64,000 bases of DNA from NCBI RefSeq assembly GCF_013408175.1, contig NZ_JACBYW010000011.1, positions 22,076 through 86,075 on the forward strand, in the 5' to 3' direction. The notes under the pieces are model-generated. The model was not told the origin of the DNA. It made no database searches and saw nothing but the letters and a program-made list of their open reading frames with translations. A program made the position numbers and the translations under genes. The DNA comes from Actinopolyspora biskrensis. Its GTDB lineage: Bacteria > Actinomycetota > Actinomycetes > Mycobacteriales > Pseudonocardiaceae. Each line of letters starts with the position of its first letter. The stretch's first letter is position 1. Positions 16,059 through 23,670 of the stretch are shown in pieces.

Positions 16059-17240
16059 TCACGCGCGCAGCACGACGGCAAGGCCCTGACCGACCCCGAT
16101 GCAGATCGCGGCGAGCCCCCAACCACCCCCGCTACGGCGCAGCTGATGCGCCAGCGTGGTGAGGATGCGCGCCCCCGAGGCTCCGAGCGGGTGGCCGATG
16201 GCGATCGCGCCTCCCCGCTGATTGACGATCTCCGGATCGAGCTCGGGCCACTCCGCCAGGCAGGCCAACGACTGCGCCGCGAACGCCTCGTTGAGCTCGA
16301 CCGCGCTCAGATCACCCCATCCGATCCCGGCCCGCTCCAGCGCGGTGCGCGCGGCCTCCACCGGTCCGATGCCGAAGACGTCGGGGTCCACGGCCGCGAC
16401 CCCCCTGCTGACGACCCGTGCCAGCGGTTCGGCACCGGCCTGCTCGGCTCCCCGCTCGCTGCCGAGCAGCACGGCGGCGGCACCGTCGTTCATCGGGGAG
16501 GAATTGCCCGCGGTGACCGTTCCCCCCGAGCGGAAGACCGGCTTGAGCTTGCCGAGCTTGTCCGGCGAGGAATCCGTTCTGACCCCTTCGTCCTCGGTGA
16601 GCTCGGTCCCCGGAACCGGCACCACCTCGTCGGCGAAGAGACCGTCACGCCAGGCGGCAGCGGCCCGCTCGTGACTGCGCGCGGCGAACGCGTCCTGATC
16701 CGCGCGGGTGATCCCGTAACGATCCGCCAGGACCTCCGCGCTCTCCCCCAGGGAGATGGTCCACTCCGGCGGCATCTCGGGATTGACCATGCGCCACCCC
16801 AGCGTCGTGGAGTGCAGCGTTTCGTGTCCCCGCGGGTAAGCGCGTTCCGGCTTCTGCAGCACCCACGGAGCGCGGCTCATCGACTCGACTCCGCCGGCCA
16901 GCACCACGTCCCCGTCACCGGTCTGCACGAACCTGCTCGCCTCGATGACGGCTTCCAGCCCCGAGCCGCACAACCGGTTGACCGTGGCCCCCGGGACACC
17001 GGTGGGAAGTCCTGCCAGCAGCGCGGCCATCCGCGCCACGTTGCGATTGTCCTCGCCCGCCCCGTTGGCGTCGCCGAACAGCACGTCGCACACCCGGGCC
17101 GGATCCAGTTCGGGGCTCCTGTCCAGCAGTGCCCTGACGGTGTGCGCGGCGAGGTCGTCTGGACGGACCTCGGCGAGCCCCTTGCCGTAACGCCCCACCG
17201 GGGTGCGTACCGCGTCGAGTACGTATACCTCGTTGCTCAC
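16059..17240 (-). CDS. pcaF: Beta-ketoadipyl-CoA thiolase
   Basis: 393 residues, the usual thiolase length. The active-site cysteine is in NRLCGSGLEAVIEASRFV, and the C-terminal HPLGASGARI and CIGVGQGLA motifs are present. It cleaves beta-ketoadipyl-CoA to succinyl-CoA and acetyl-CoA, the last step of the pathway. The GTG at 17240 has AGGAG 5 bp upstream, and directly beyond that ribosome-binding site begins the TnpB element, so pcaF is now separated from pcaJ by about 1.4 kb and must either rely on read-through or have its own promoter. Confidence 0.95.
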   Translation of the reverse strand: MSNEVYVLDAVRTPVGRYGKGLAEVRPDDLAAHTVRALLDRSPELDPARVCDVLFGDANGAGEDNRNVARMAALLAGLPTGVPGATVNRLCGSGLEAVIEASRFVQTGDGDVVLAGGVESMSRAPWVLQKPERAYPRGHETLHSTTLGWRMVNPEMPPEWTISLGESAEVLADRYGITRADQDAFAARSHERAAAAWRDGLFADEVVPVPGTELTEDEGVRTDSSPDKLGKLKPVFRSGGTVTAGNSSPMNDGAAAVLLGSERGAEQAGAEPLARVVSRGVAAVDPDVFGIGPVEAARTALERAGIGWGDLSAVELNEAFAAQSLACLAEWPELDPEIVNQRGGAIAIGHPLGASGARILTTLAHQLRRSGGGWGLAAICIGVGQGLAVVLRA

Positions 17241-17251
17241 CTGTTCTCCTA

Positions 17252-18642
17252 TCGGCGGAAGCCCCGGCGCTCACGCCGGGGAGGAAGCCGATCCCGAGTG
17301 TTGTTGGGTGCCCACGCTCCGGACTTACTCGTGATCGACTGTCGTGTAAAATGATCAGCATGCGGACGGCGTACAAGGTTCGGGCTTACCCGACCCCCGA
17401 GCAGGCGGCCCAGCTGGGCCGCACGTTCGGGTGCGTGCGCCTGGTGTGGAACAAGACCCTCGATGCGCGGCACCGCCGCTACCACACCGAAGGCCGCATA
17501 ACCTCGTACAAAGAGACCGACGCGCAGCTGGCGGCGTGGAAACGCACCGATGATCTGGCGTTTTTGTCCGAGGTCTCCAGCGTGCCGCTGCAACAAACGC
17601 TGCGGCACCAGCACACCGCTTACGCGAGCTTCTTCGCCGGACGGGCGAAGTATCCGCGTTTCAAGTCCCGCAACGGAGGCCAGTCGGCGCACTACACGCG
17701 CTCCGCGTTCAAGCTCCGCGACGGGAAGCTGACGCTGGCCAAGCAGACGGCGCCGCTGGAGTTCGTGTGGTCCTGGGAAGCCGACCTGCTGGAGTCGTTG
17801 ACCCCGACGATGGTGGTCGTCGCCCGCGAGCCGGACGGGCGCTGGTACGTGACCTTCGTCGTGGACACCGACGAGCCCGAACCCGCTCCACGCACGGGCG
17901 AGACTATCGGCGTCGACCTCGGAGTGAAGGACTTCGCTACCCTGTCCACCGGCGAGACCATCGCCAACCCGCGCCACCTGGACCGCAAAGCCCGCAACCT
18001 GGCCCGCTACCAGCGTCAAATGGCCCGCAAACAGCGCGGCTCCGCGAACCGGCGCAAAGCCAAGAAGAAGGTGGCACGGGCGCACCGCAAGGTTCGCCAC
18101 GCCCGGCAGGATTTCCTGCACCGCACCACCACGAACCTCGTGCACCGGGCCGACACGATCGCGATTGAAGACCTCAACGTGTCCGACATGACCAATAGCG
18201 CACGCGGCACCGAGCAGCAGCCCGGCCGCAACGTCAAGGCCAAGGCCGGGCTCAACCGCGCCGTGCTGGACGCCGCGTTGGGCGAGTTCCGGCGTCAGCT
18301 GGAGTACAAGACCAGCCGCGCGGGCACGACCCTCGCGGTGGTCGACCGCTGGTACCCGTCCAGCAAGACCTGCTCCGCGTGTGGATACCTGCTGGAGAAG
18401 TTGAGTCTTTCCACCCGGGCGTGGACGTGTCCCGACTGCGGCACCCGGCACGACCGGGACCACAACGCCGCGAAGAACATCCTTGCCGCTGGTCGAGCGG
18501 TAGCCGGGCCGTAGCCGGGCGAAGCCTGTGGAGCCGATGTCAGCCTGCAAGGGTCCTCCCTTCAGCAGTCGGCAACGAAGCAGGAAGCATCGGGTGCGAG
18601 CCCGATGGGAATCCCCCGCCCCCAGGCAGGGGAAGAAGTCAA
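17252..18642 (+). mobile_element. Solo TnpB element (IS200/IS605-type) between pcaJ and pcaF
   Basis: The element holds a single intact tnpB gene and has no tnpA nearby. The left end has a strong hairpin (CCCCGGCG-CTCA-CGCCGGGG, 17262-17281) followed by GAGGAAGCC. The right end has a similar hairpin and GAAGAAGTC. Boundaries are estimates: the left end begins just after the pcaF ribosome-binding site, and the right end lies at or near the stop codon of pcaJ. It is inserted opposite to the pca operon. Mobility would need a TnpA in trans. Confidence 0.8.
17360..18514 (+). CDS. tnpB: TnpB RNA-guided nuclease
   Basis: 384 residues. N-terminal TAYKVRAYPTPEQAAQLGRTFGCVRLVWNKTL is a typical TnpB helix-turn-helix start. 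The RuvC nuclease residues all appear present: Asp in GVDLGVKDFATL, Glu in TIAIEDLNVSDM, and Asp in TRHDRDHNAAKNI. The zinc finger between them is intact (CSACGYLL, CPDCG). So the nuclease should be active. TnpB is guided by an RNA from the element's right end and cuts DNA at an element-specific motif, helping to retain the element. The ATG at 17351, three codons earlier, is an alternative; neither has a clear ribosome-binding site. Confidence 0.95.
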   Translation: MRTAYKVRAYPTPEQAAQLGRTFGCVRLVWNKTLDARHRRYHTEGRITSYKETDAQLAAWKRTDDLAFLSEVSSVPLQQTLRHQHTAYASFFAGRAKYPRFKSRNGGQSAHYTRSAFKLRDGKLTLAKQTAPLEFVWSWEADLLESLTPTMVVVAREPDGRWYVTFVVDTDEPEPAPRTGETIGVDLGVKDFATLSTGETIANPRHLDRKARNLARYQRQMARKQRGSANRRKAKKKVARAHRKVRHARQDFLHRTTTNLVHRADTIAIEDLNVSDMTNSARGTEQQPGRNVKAKAGLNRAVLDAALGEFRRQLEYKTSRAGTTLAVVDRWYPSSKTCSACGYLLEKLSLSTRAWTCPDCGTRHDRDHNAAKNILAAGRAVAGP

Positions 18643-18648
18643 GACGAC
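18500..18648 (+). ncRNA. Putative omega-RNA (right-end RNA) of the TnpB element
   Basis: The 3' end of tnpB and the following 130 bp carry the usual right-end arrangement: a perfect 7-bp hairpin CATCGGG-TGCGAG-CCCGATG (18588-18607), GGGAATCCCC, then a second hairpin (18614-18632) and GAAGAAGTC. In TnpB systems this stretch is the scaffold of the guide RNA, and the sequence just 3' of it is the guide. The guide would be the pcaJ end, read antisense, from about 18643. The 5' limit is a guess. Confidence 0.65.
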
Positions 18649-19439
18649 TCTCCGTTCCCGAGGGTTGCCTTCAGTTCCCGCAGGACCGTCAGTTCCCGCT
18701 CGGTGGGCGGTTCCTGCGTTCCCACCTCGTCAGCGGTGCGCAGCGGCCAGCCGGTGGCAGCACGTACCTGTTCCACCTCGACCTCGGGAGCGACCCGGCT
18801 CAGGACCAGCTCCCCGGTCGCGAGGTCCGGTTCCAGCACACCGAGGTCGGTGATCACCCGTACCGGCCCCTTGCCCGGCAGTCCCAGCTGTTCGCGCGCA
18901 CGGCCGTCCCTGCCGTATCCCACCGAGGTGACGAAGTCCACCGCGGAGACGAACGCCTTCGGGTTGTGCCGCATCACGATGAGCACCTCACCGCAGGAAG
19001 TGGCGATCTCCGGCGCGCCTCCCGCACCGGGAAGACGGACCTTCGGGTCGTGGTAGTCCTCCCCGATGACGGTGGTGTTGATGTTGCCGTAACGGTCCAC
19101 CTGAGCACCGCCGAGAAAACCGACGTCGACCCTGCCCGGCTGCAACCAGTAGTTGAAGATCTCGGGAACACCGACCACGGAGTCAGCGGTCTCCGCGAGG
19201 ACACCGTCCCCGATGGACAGCGGCAACCGTTCCGGTTCGGCACCGAGAGTACCGGACTCGTAGATCAGCACCAGTCCCGGAGCGTGGGTGCGACGCGCGA
19301 GGTTGGCCGCCGTGCTCGGCAGGCCGATCCCGACGAAACACACCGCCTCGTCACGCAGCGAGCGGGCGGCGGCCACGGTCATCATCTCGTCCGAGGTGAA
19401 CTCGCCCCCGGTTGCGGAATCGGATCGAGGACTGCTCAT
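18639..19439 (-). CDS. pcaJ: 3-oxoadipate CoA-transferase beta subunit
   Basis: 266 residues of the CoA-transferase family I beta type: DEAVCFVGIGLPSTAANLARRTHAPGLVLIYESGTLGAEPERLPLSIGD, with the catalytic glutamate in YESGTLG. With PcaI it activates beta-ketoadipate using succinyl-CoA. Its ATG overlaps the pcaI stop (ATGA). The last residues (TLGNGESS) and the stop codon adjoin the right end of the TnpB element; the TGA is formed by the GTCAAG at the element boundary, so the original C-terminus may have been altered. Confidence 0.92.
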   Translation of the reverse strand: MSSPRSDSATGGEFTSDEMMTVAAARSLRDEAVCFVGIGLPSTAANLARRTHAPGLVLIYESGTLGAEPERLPLSIGDGVLAETADSVVGVPEIFNYWLQPGRVDVGFLGGAQVDRYGNINTTVIGEDYHDPKVRLPGAGGAPEIATSCGEVLIVMRHNPKAFVSAVDFVTSVGYGRDGRAREQLGLPGKGPVRVITDLGVLEPDLATGELVLSRVAPEVEVEQVRAATGWPLRTADEVGTQEPPTERELTVLRELKATLGNGESS

Positions 19440-20257
19440 CGTGCGCTCCTCCCCGCGCCGTGAATCTCGGTGTCCAACCATTCCCGGAACCGCTCCCGGT
19501 CCCGGCCGATCGCGTCCCAGTCCTGGTAGTAGCCGTTGTCCCTCTCGTAGTACCCCTGGGCGTAGGAGGGATGCGCGCCTCCGGGGACCTCGGCCACCGC
19601 GGTGACAGCCCAGGTTGGCAGGACCACGGCCCCCGGCTGTTCCGGCAGTTCGTCGACCACCTCCTCGACGGTCACCAGCGACCGCGCCGAGGCGAGCACG
19701 GTTTCCTTCTGCACTCCCGTGATGCCCCAGAGCTGCACGTTGCCCGCCCGGTCCGCGCGTTGGGCGTGGACGATGCCGACGTCCGGGTTGAGGGCCGCGA
19801 CGGCGGCCAGTTCCTCCCCCGTGAAAGGACAGCGGACCGTGCTGATCGTGTCGGTGTGGTTCGGCAGATCGGTGCCCGCGTAGCCACGCAGCACCGCGAA
19901 CGGCAGTCCGGAAGCCCCCGCCACGTAACGATTGGCCATGCCGGCGTGGCTGTGCTCCTCGATCTCCAACGGCACGGGCCAGGAGTGCTGCACGGCGTCC
20001 CTGAACCGGTGCAGCGAGCCAACCCCTGGATTGCCGCCCCAGGAGAAGACGAGCTTGTCCGCGCACCCGGCCCCGATCAGCTGATCGTAGATCACGTCGG
20101 GGGTCATCCTGACCAGCGTCAGATTCCTGGTCCGTTGCCGGATGATCTCGTGTCCCGCCGCGACCGGAATGAGATGTGTGAATCCTTCCAGAGCGACGGT
20201 GTCCCCGTCGTCGACCAGCTCGGCCACCGCCGTGTCGAGCTGCAGAATGCGTGCCAC
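19436..20257 (-). CDS. pcaI: 3-oxoadipate CoA-transferase alpha subunit
   Basis: 273 residues: DDGDTVALEGFTHLIPVAAGHEIIRQRTRNLTLVRMTPDVIYDQLIGAGCADKLVFSWGGNPGVGSLHRFRDAV is the CoA-transferase alpha signature. The GTG at 20257 was preferred because GGAG lies 6 bp upstream and the protein then begins as homologues do; a longer form from 20296 would add 13 odd residues. It is the first gene of the pca operon, and the operon's promoter should lie in the 630-bp gap upstream. Confidence 0.93.
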   Translation of the reverse strand: MARILQLDTAVAELVDDGDTVALEGFTHLIPVAAGHEIIRQRTRNLTLVRMTPDVIYDQLIGAGCADKLVFSWGGNPGVGSLHRFRDAVQHSWPVPLEIEEHSHAGMANRYVAGASGLPFAVLRGYAGTDLPNHTDTISTVRCPFTGEELAAVAALNPDVGIVHAQRADRAGNVQLWGITGVQKETVLASARSLVTVEEVVDELPEQPGAVVLPTWAVTAVAEVPGGAHPSYAQGYYERDNGYYQDWDAIGRDRERFREWLDTEIHGAGRSAR

Positions 20258-20317
20258 TGGCCACTCCGTTCCGCGGTGTTCGCACAGAATCCGCACGGAT
20301 CGCCGTCAGCCAACCTT

Positions 20318-20365
20318 GTTCGCTGAGAGAACGTACGTGCTTCATGCGAACATAATCGTGCGTTC
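20318..20365 (-). promoter_or_regulatory. Candidate PcaR operator region
   Basis: Inverted GTTC/GAAC half-sites with an ATAATCG core lie 61-108 bp upstream of the pcaI GTG. Proteobacterial PcaR/PobR boxes share an ATAATCG core. The match is partial. Confidence 0.4.
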
Positions 20366-20517
20366 CCCTCCGGTCAATACCGCCGCACGACCCGCGTTCC
20401 GCCACGGCCCGACCACCGCGGGGACCGCGCACGACGAGGGGAGCACCGGACCGCTCGGTGCCCGGGGAGTCCCCCGGACGAAGCGATACAACCCGGCTTG
20501 CGGGAGGAGTCGAACCA

Positions 20518-20537
20518 CCGGCGGGGATCCCCGCCGG
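20518..20537. other. 20-bp perfect palindrome
   Basis: CCGGCGGGGATCCCCGCCGG lies 353 bp after the cysC stop. In RNA it gives an 8-bp stem with a GATC loop. No T-run follows, so it is only a possible terminator for cysC or a binding site. Confidence 0.4.
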
Positions 20538-20890
20538 GCAGAGGAGGGCGGGATCGGAGCGTTCGCGGGTCGACGCTTTCCGACCCCGCCCGGCGAAGTC
20601 CGCCGTCGGCGGATCGCTTTCGGGCACCGCGGAGGCCCGCCGCATCGCCCGGACGACCCGCACGACTCGGCGGGCGGGACGAGCGCCACGGACACGCGCT
20701 CCCCGCGCGAGAGCCGCGATCCAGCTCCGCGTGTCCGGGCGACGGCGCCGCGAGGTGTTCTCTCAGCCCCGGAACGGGAAAGAACGAAACCCCGTTCCAC
20801 CTGCTCGTGGAGGCTCCCGCGCACCTTCCGCGCTCTTCCGGATCCCGGCTCCGGAATCGGGGGCCTCCGGAGAACGGGTCCCGACGACGA

Positions 20891-21499
20891 TCACAGCGGG
20901 TACAACCGCTTGCCCCCGTCGAGGACCTCCTCGTCACCTTCCGTGAAGGACAGGTGCGCGGACGAGGCCACCGCACGCGTCAACATTCCCAGCACGGCGT
21001 CCCGCGCCGTGGCTATGTCGGTGGTGGTGGTGTCCAACCGCAGATCGGGCTCGCCGGGCTCCTGGTACTCGGCGTCGTATCCGGTGAGGCCGGACAGCTC
21101 CCCTGCCGCGGCACGCCGGTAGAGCCCCTTGGGATCACGGCGCATGCACTCCGCCGCAGGAGTCGCCACATGAACCTCGAAGTAGGGGCACCCGTGCGCC
21201 TCGTGCTGTTCGCGCACACCGGAACGCACCTCCGAGTAAGGCGCTATCACGGGCACGAGAACGGTGACCCCGTTCGTGGCCAGCAACCTGGCCACGAACC
21301 CCGTACGGCGGACGTGCTCCGCCCGATCCGCCGCGCTGAATCCGAGATCGGCCGACAGGTTGGTGCGCAAGCGATCCCCGTCGAGGATCTCCACTCGCGC
21401 GCCCCGCCCCCGAAGGCTCTCCCCCACCGCTTCGGCGATGGTGGACTTGCCCGCCCCGGGTAAGCCGGTCAACCAGAGCGTAGCTCCCGAGAAATCCAT
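20891..21499 (-). CDS. cysC: Adenylyl-sulfate (APS) kinase
   Basis: 202 residues: FSGATLWLTGLPGAGKSTIAEAV (P-loop GLPGAGKST), LDGDRLRTNLSADLGFSAADRAEHVRRTGFVARLL and CPYFEVHVATPAAECMRRDPKGLYRRA are all APS-kinase motifs. It phosphorylates APS to PAPS, the universal sulfuryl donor. It is a stand-alone kinase without an ATP sulfurylase domain, and no cysD/cysN/cysH is present nearby. It is divergent from a PAPS-dependent sulfotransferase gene, so its job is probably to supply PAPS to that enzyme. The ATG at 21499 has AAGGA 8 bp upstream. Confidence 0.94.
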   Translation of the reverse strand: MDFSGATLWLTGLPGAGKSTIAEAVGESLRGRGARVEILDGDRLRTNLSADLGFSAADRAEHVRRTGFVARLLATNGVTVLVPVIAPYSEVRSGVREQHEAHGCPYFEVHVATPAAECMRRDPKGLYRRAAAGELSGLTGYDAEYQEPGEPDLRLDTTTTDIATARDAVLGMLTRAVASSAHLSFTEGDEEVLDGGKRLYPL

Positions 21500-21814
21500 C
21501 GTCGGTTCCTTCCCGTACGACACTGAGGTGGAACTGGCGGTGCGATCATCTCGAAACGCCCCAACCCGTACGCATACGTGGTGGCTACTGTACAGAAAAC
21601 CGGACCCCCCGAGTCACCCTTTCAGGGGACCTCTAAGCCCCTCAGGAGGGAAAACCATTCCCGCTCGTTCCCGCCCGCGGAAGTGCCCGTCCCTTCCTCC
21701 GCGGCGCTCCCGATGATCACCCCGTGAGCGCCTCCCCGGGGTGGCCCGCGGGATTGTTAGGCTGTCGCACTCCGTTCAGCGTGTGCCCCCGAGTCATCAC
21801 CGACTGGAGAATCG
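21500..21814. promoter_or_regulatory. Divergent promoter region, cysC / sulfotransferase
   Basis: 315 bp between two divergent starts, with no gene. It contains GC-rich short inverted runs (AGGGG and CCCCT near 21627-21645) but no promoter that I can name with confidence. Coordinated expression of the two genes is plausible. Confidence 0.4.
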
Positions 21815-23020
21815 ATGAACCCTGCAGGTCCCGAACGGGTCTACATCCACCTCGGCTCGCCCAAAACCGGGACGACGTACTTACAGGAAGTCCTCTGGAA
21901 CAACCGAACGGACCTCCGCCGTGCGGGAGTGTTGTATCCGGGAAGCCGTCCCGACGCGCATTTCCACGCGGCCTTGGATCTGCAGCACAAACAGTTCCAG
22001 TCGGACTGGTTCGACGAGAACGTGCCGCACGCGTGGAGTCGTCTCGTGGCGGAGGCGGCCGAGTGGCCGGGGACCGTGGTGATCTCCCACGAGCTGTTCT
22101 GCACCGCCACCCCGGAACAGATCGAACGGGCGATGAACGACCTGTCCTCCGCGGAGGTGCACCTGGTGTGCACGGCGCGGGACCTGCTGCGCCAGCTCCC
22201 GGCCGTGTGGCAGGAGGACGTCAAGAACCGCCACACGCTGTCCTTCGAGGAGTTCGTCGGGGGCATCCGAGGAACGACCGAGGAGACGAACCCGCTCAGC
22301 GAGTTGTTCTGGCCGCGCCAGGACACGGCCGCGATCCTGGACAAGTGGGCCGCCGACGTTCCCGCGGAACGGGTGCACGTGATCACCGTTCCCCCCAGGG
22401 GCGGTGATCCGACCACGGTCTGGAACCGTTTCGCGGAACTCATCGGTGTCCAGCCGGAAGCGTTCGACACCGCGGTGCGTCGGCCCAACCGGTCGCTCGG
22501 CGTGGCCGAGACCGAAGTCATCAGAAAGCTCAACCAGCGGTTGAACGAGCGCATCCCCTGGTCCGAGCACGACGAGACGGTCAAAACCCGCATAGCGGGC
22601 GGCATCCTCGGCGGCAGGAAACCGCGGACCCCCCTCGAGGTCCCCGCCGAACACCGGCAGTGGATCGGTGAACAGTCCGAACGGATGATCTCCGAACTGG
22701 CCGAGAGCGGCTACCACGTGATCGGCGATCTGGCGGAGCTGCGCCCCGGGGAAAGCTCCACCGCCCCGCTGTCCCACCCGGACGCCGCCGACCCGGAGGA
22801 AACGACCGAGGTGGCCGTCGAGCTGCTGGCGGAGTTGATCAGCGATCCGCCCGTCCGCGTGCTGGAACCGGAGCCGGACCCACGGGATCCGGCACCCACC
22901 GGAGTCAGGCAGAGCCTGGTGCACCTCTGCGAGCAGCATCCGGCCTCCCGGAAGGCCCTGGAACTCTACCGCGGGGGCAGGCGAACGCTGCGGGAAGCGC
23001 GATCCCGTTCGACGCGGTGA
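21815..23020 (+). CDS. Sulfotransferase family protein
   Basis: 401 residues. Near the N-terminus VYIHLGSPKTGTTYLQEVLWNNR is the PAPS 5'-phosphosulfate loop (SPKTGTT) that marks sulfotransferases. The 3'-phosphate-binding region is probably VHLVCTARDLLRQLPAVWQED (Arg-Asp pair). It should transfer sulfate from PAPS to a small molecule, lipid or glycan; the acceptor is unknown. C-terminal residues from about 300 on are acidic and Pro-rich, unlike the family core. It is divergent from cysC, which makes PAPS, and faces the convergent esterase gene 32 bp away. Confidence 0.88.
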   Translation: MNPAGPERVYIHLGSPKTGTTYLQEVLWNNRTDLRRAGVLYPGSRPDAHFHAALDLQHKQFQSDWFDENVPHAWSRLVAEAAEWPGTVVISHELFCTATPEQIERAMNDLSSAEVHLVCTARDLLRQLPAVWQEDVKNRHTLSFEEFVGGIRGTTEETNPLSELFWPRQDTAAILDKWAADVPAERVHVITVPPRGGDPTTVWNRFAELIGVQPEAFDTAVRRPNRSLGVAETEVIRKLNQRLNERIPWSEHDETVKTRIAGGILGGRKPRTPLEVPAEHRQWIGEQSERMISELAESGYHVIGDLAELRPGESSTAPLSHPDAADPEETTEVAVELLAELISDPPVRVLEPEPDPRDPAPTGVRQSLVHLCEQHPASRKALELYRGGRRTLREARSRSTR

Positions 23021-23052
23021 CCTCTCGGGAGCGCGTCCCGCGGGAAGGTCGT

Positions 23053-23670
23053 TCAGGTGTTCAGCCAGGCCGCGGCCCGCTCCAACGCTTCACCGGTGAT
23101 CTCGTGCCCACCCCGGTGGCGATGTGCGGTCACCTCGGCGCCGCGCTCCCGGAGCGTCCCGGTCAACCGATCCACCGCGGGCAACGGTGCCATCGGGTCC
23201 CGTTCCCCGTTGGACATCCACACCCTGCTGCCCGTGAGCTCGTGCCACGGCGGATCGCCGACCGGCAGCATGGCCGCGAACAGAACGGCCTCACTGAGCA
23301 CGTCCGGCCGCAACAGGGTCATCGCCGCCGCGATGTTGGCTCCGTTGGAGAAACCGGCGGCGACGATCCTGCGGTCGGTGAGCCCGTAGTGCTCGCGCGC
23401 CCGTCGGACGAACTCGGCCAGTTCCTCGGTGCGTTCGCGCACGTCGGCCTCGTCGAACACTCCCTCGGCGTGCCTGCGGAACCACCGGGCCGCTCCGTTC
23501 TCGGAAACCGGCCCCGCAGGGGCGAGCAGGGTCGCCGAGGGGGCGATCCGCTGACCGAGCACGGCGATGTCCTCGGGGCCACCGCCGGTGCCGTGCAACA
23601 GCAGCAACACCGGGGAACCGGGCTCCCCCTCGGCGAAACCGTGGCGCAGGAAAAGCCCGTTCGAGGTCAT
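23053..23670 (-). CDS. Carboxylesterase/phospholipase-like hydrolase (MhqD-like)
   Basis: 205 residues, alpha/beta hydrolase: PVLLLLHGTGGGPEDIAVLGQRIAP, nucleophile elbow AAGFSNGANIAAAM, SNGERDPMAPL (Asp) and HRHRGGHEI (His). This matches MhqD/YtpA-type esterases of about 200 residues. The ATG overlaps the stop of the preceding mhqO-like gene (ATGA), so the pair forms one operon, as in the Bacillus mhqNOD operon that responds to hydroquinones and diamide. Substrate uncertain. Confidence 0.88.
   Translation of the reverse strand: MTSNGLFLRHGFAEGEPGSPVLLLLHGTGGGPEDIAVLGQRIAPSATLLAPAGPVSENGAARWFRRHAEGVFDEADVRERTEELAEFVRRAREHYGLTDRRIVAAGFSNGANIAAAMTLLRPDVLSEAVLFAAMLPVGDPPWHELTGSRVWMSNGERDPMAPLPAVDRLTGTLRERGAEVTAHRHRGGHEITGEALERAAAWLNT

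Larger units (their letters stand above)
20258..20890. other. Gene-free region upstream of pcaI (pca promoter)
   Basis: 633 bp without a gene I can support; open frames on both strands have no recognisable content. The pcaI-proximal part (20318-20365) holds inverted GTTC/GAAC pairs (GTTC 20318 and GAAC 20329; GCGAAC 20346 and GCGTTC 20360) and the string CATAATCGTGC, which partly resembles IclR-type PcaR/PobR sites. The pca promoter is therefore expected here. Nearer cysC lies a 20-bp perfect palindrome (20518-20537). Confidence 0.5.

Noticed and set aside
20500..20520. tRNA-like T-arm on the minus strand (GGTTCGACTCC)
   Set aside because: The stem has a mismatch, no anticodon or D-arm can be found upstream, and no acceptor stem closes. 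Could be a chance match.
18639..20663. A single fused frame of 674 codons over pcaJ and pcaI
   Set aside because: pcaJ starts at an ATGA overlap with the pcaI stop, and the upstream part of the long frame is antisense/offset to pcaI, which is clearly intact in its own frame.
20374..20976. Minus-strand frame between cysC and pcaI
   Set aside because: It overlaps the cysC end in a different frame, has Arg/Ser-rich composition and no start signal; not supported.
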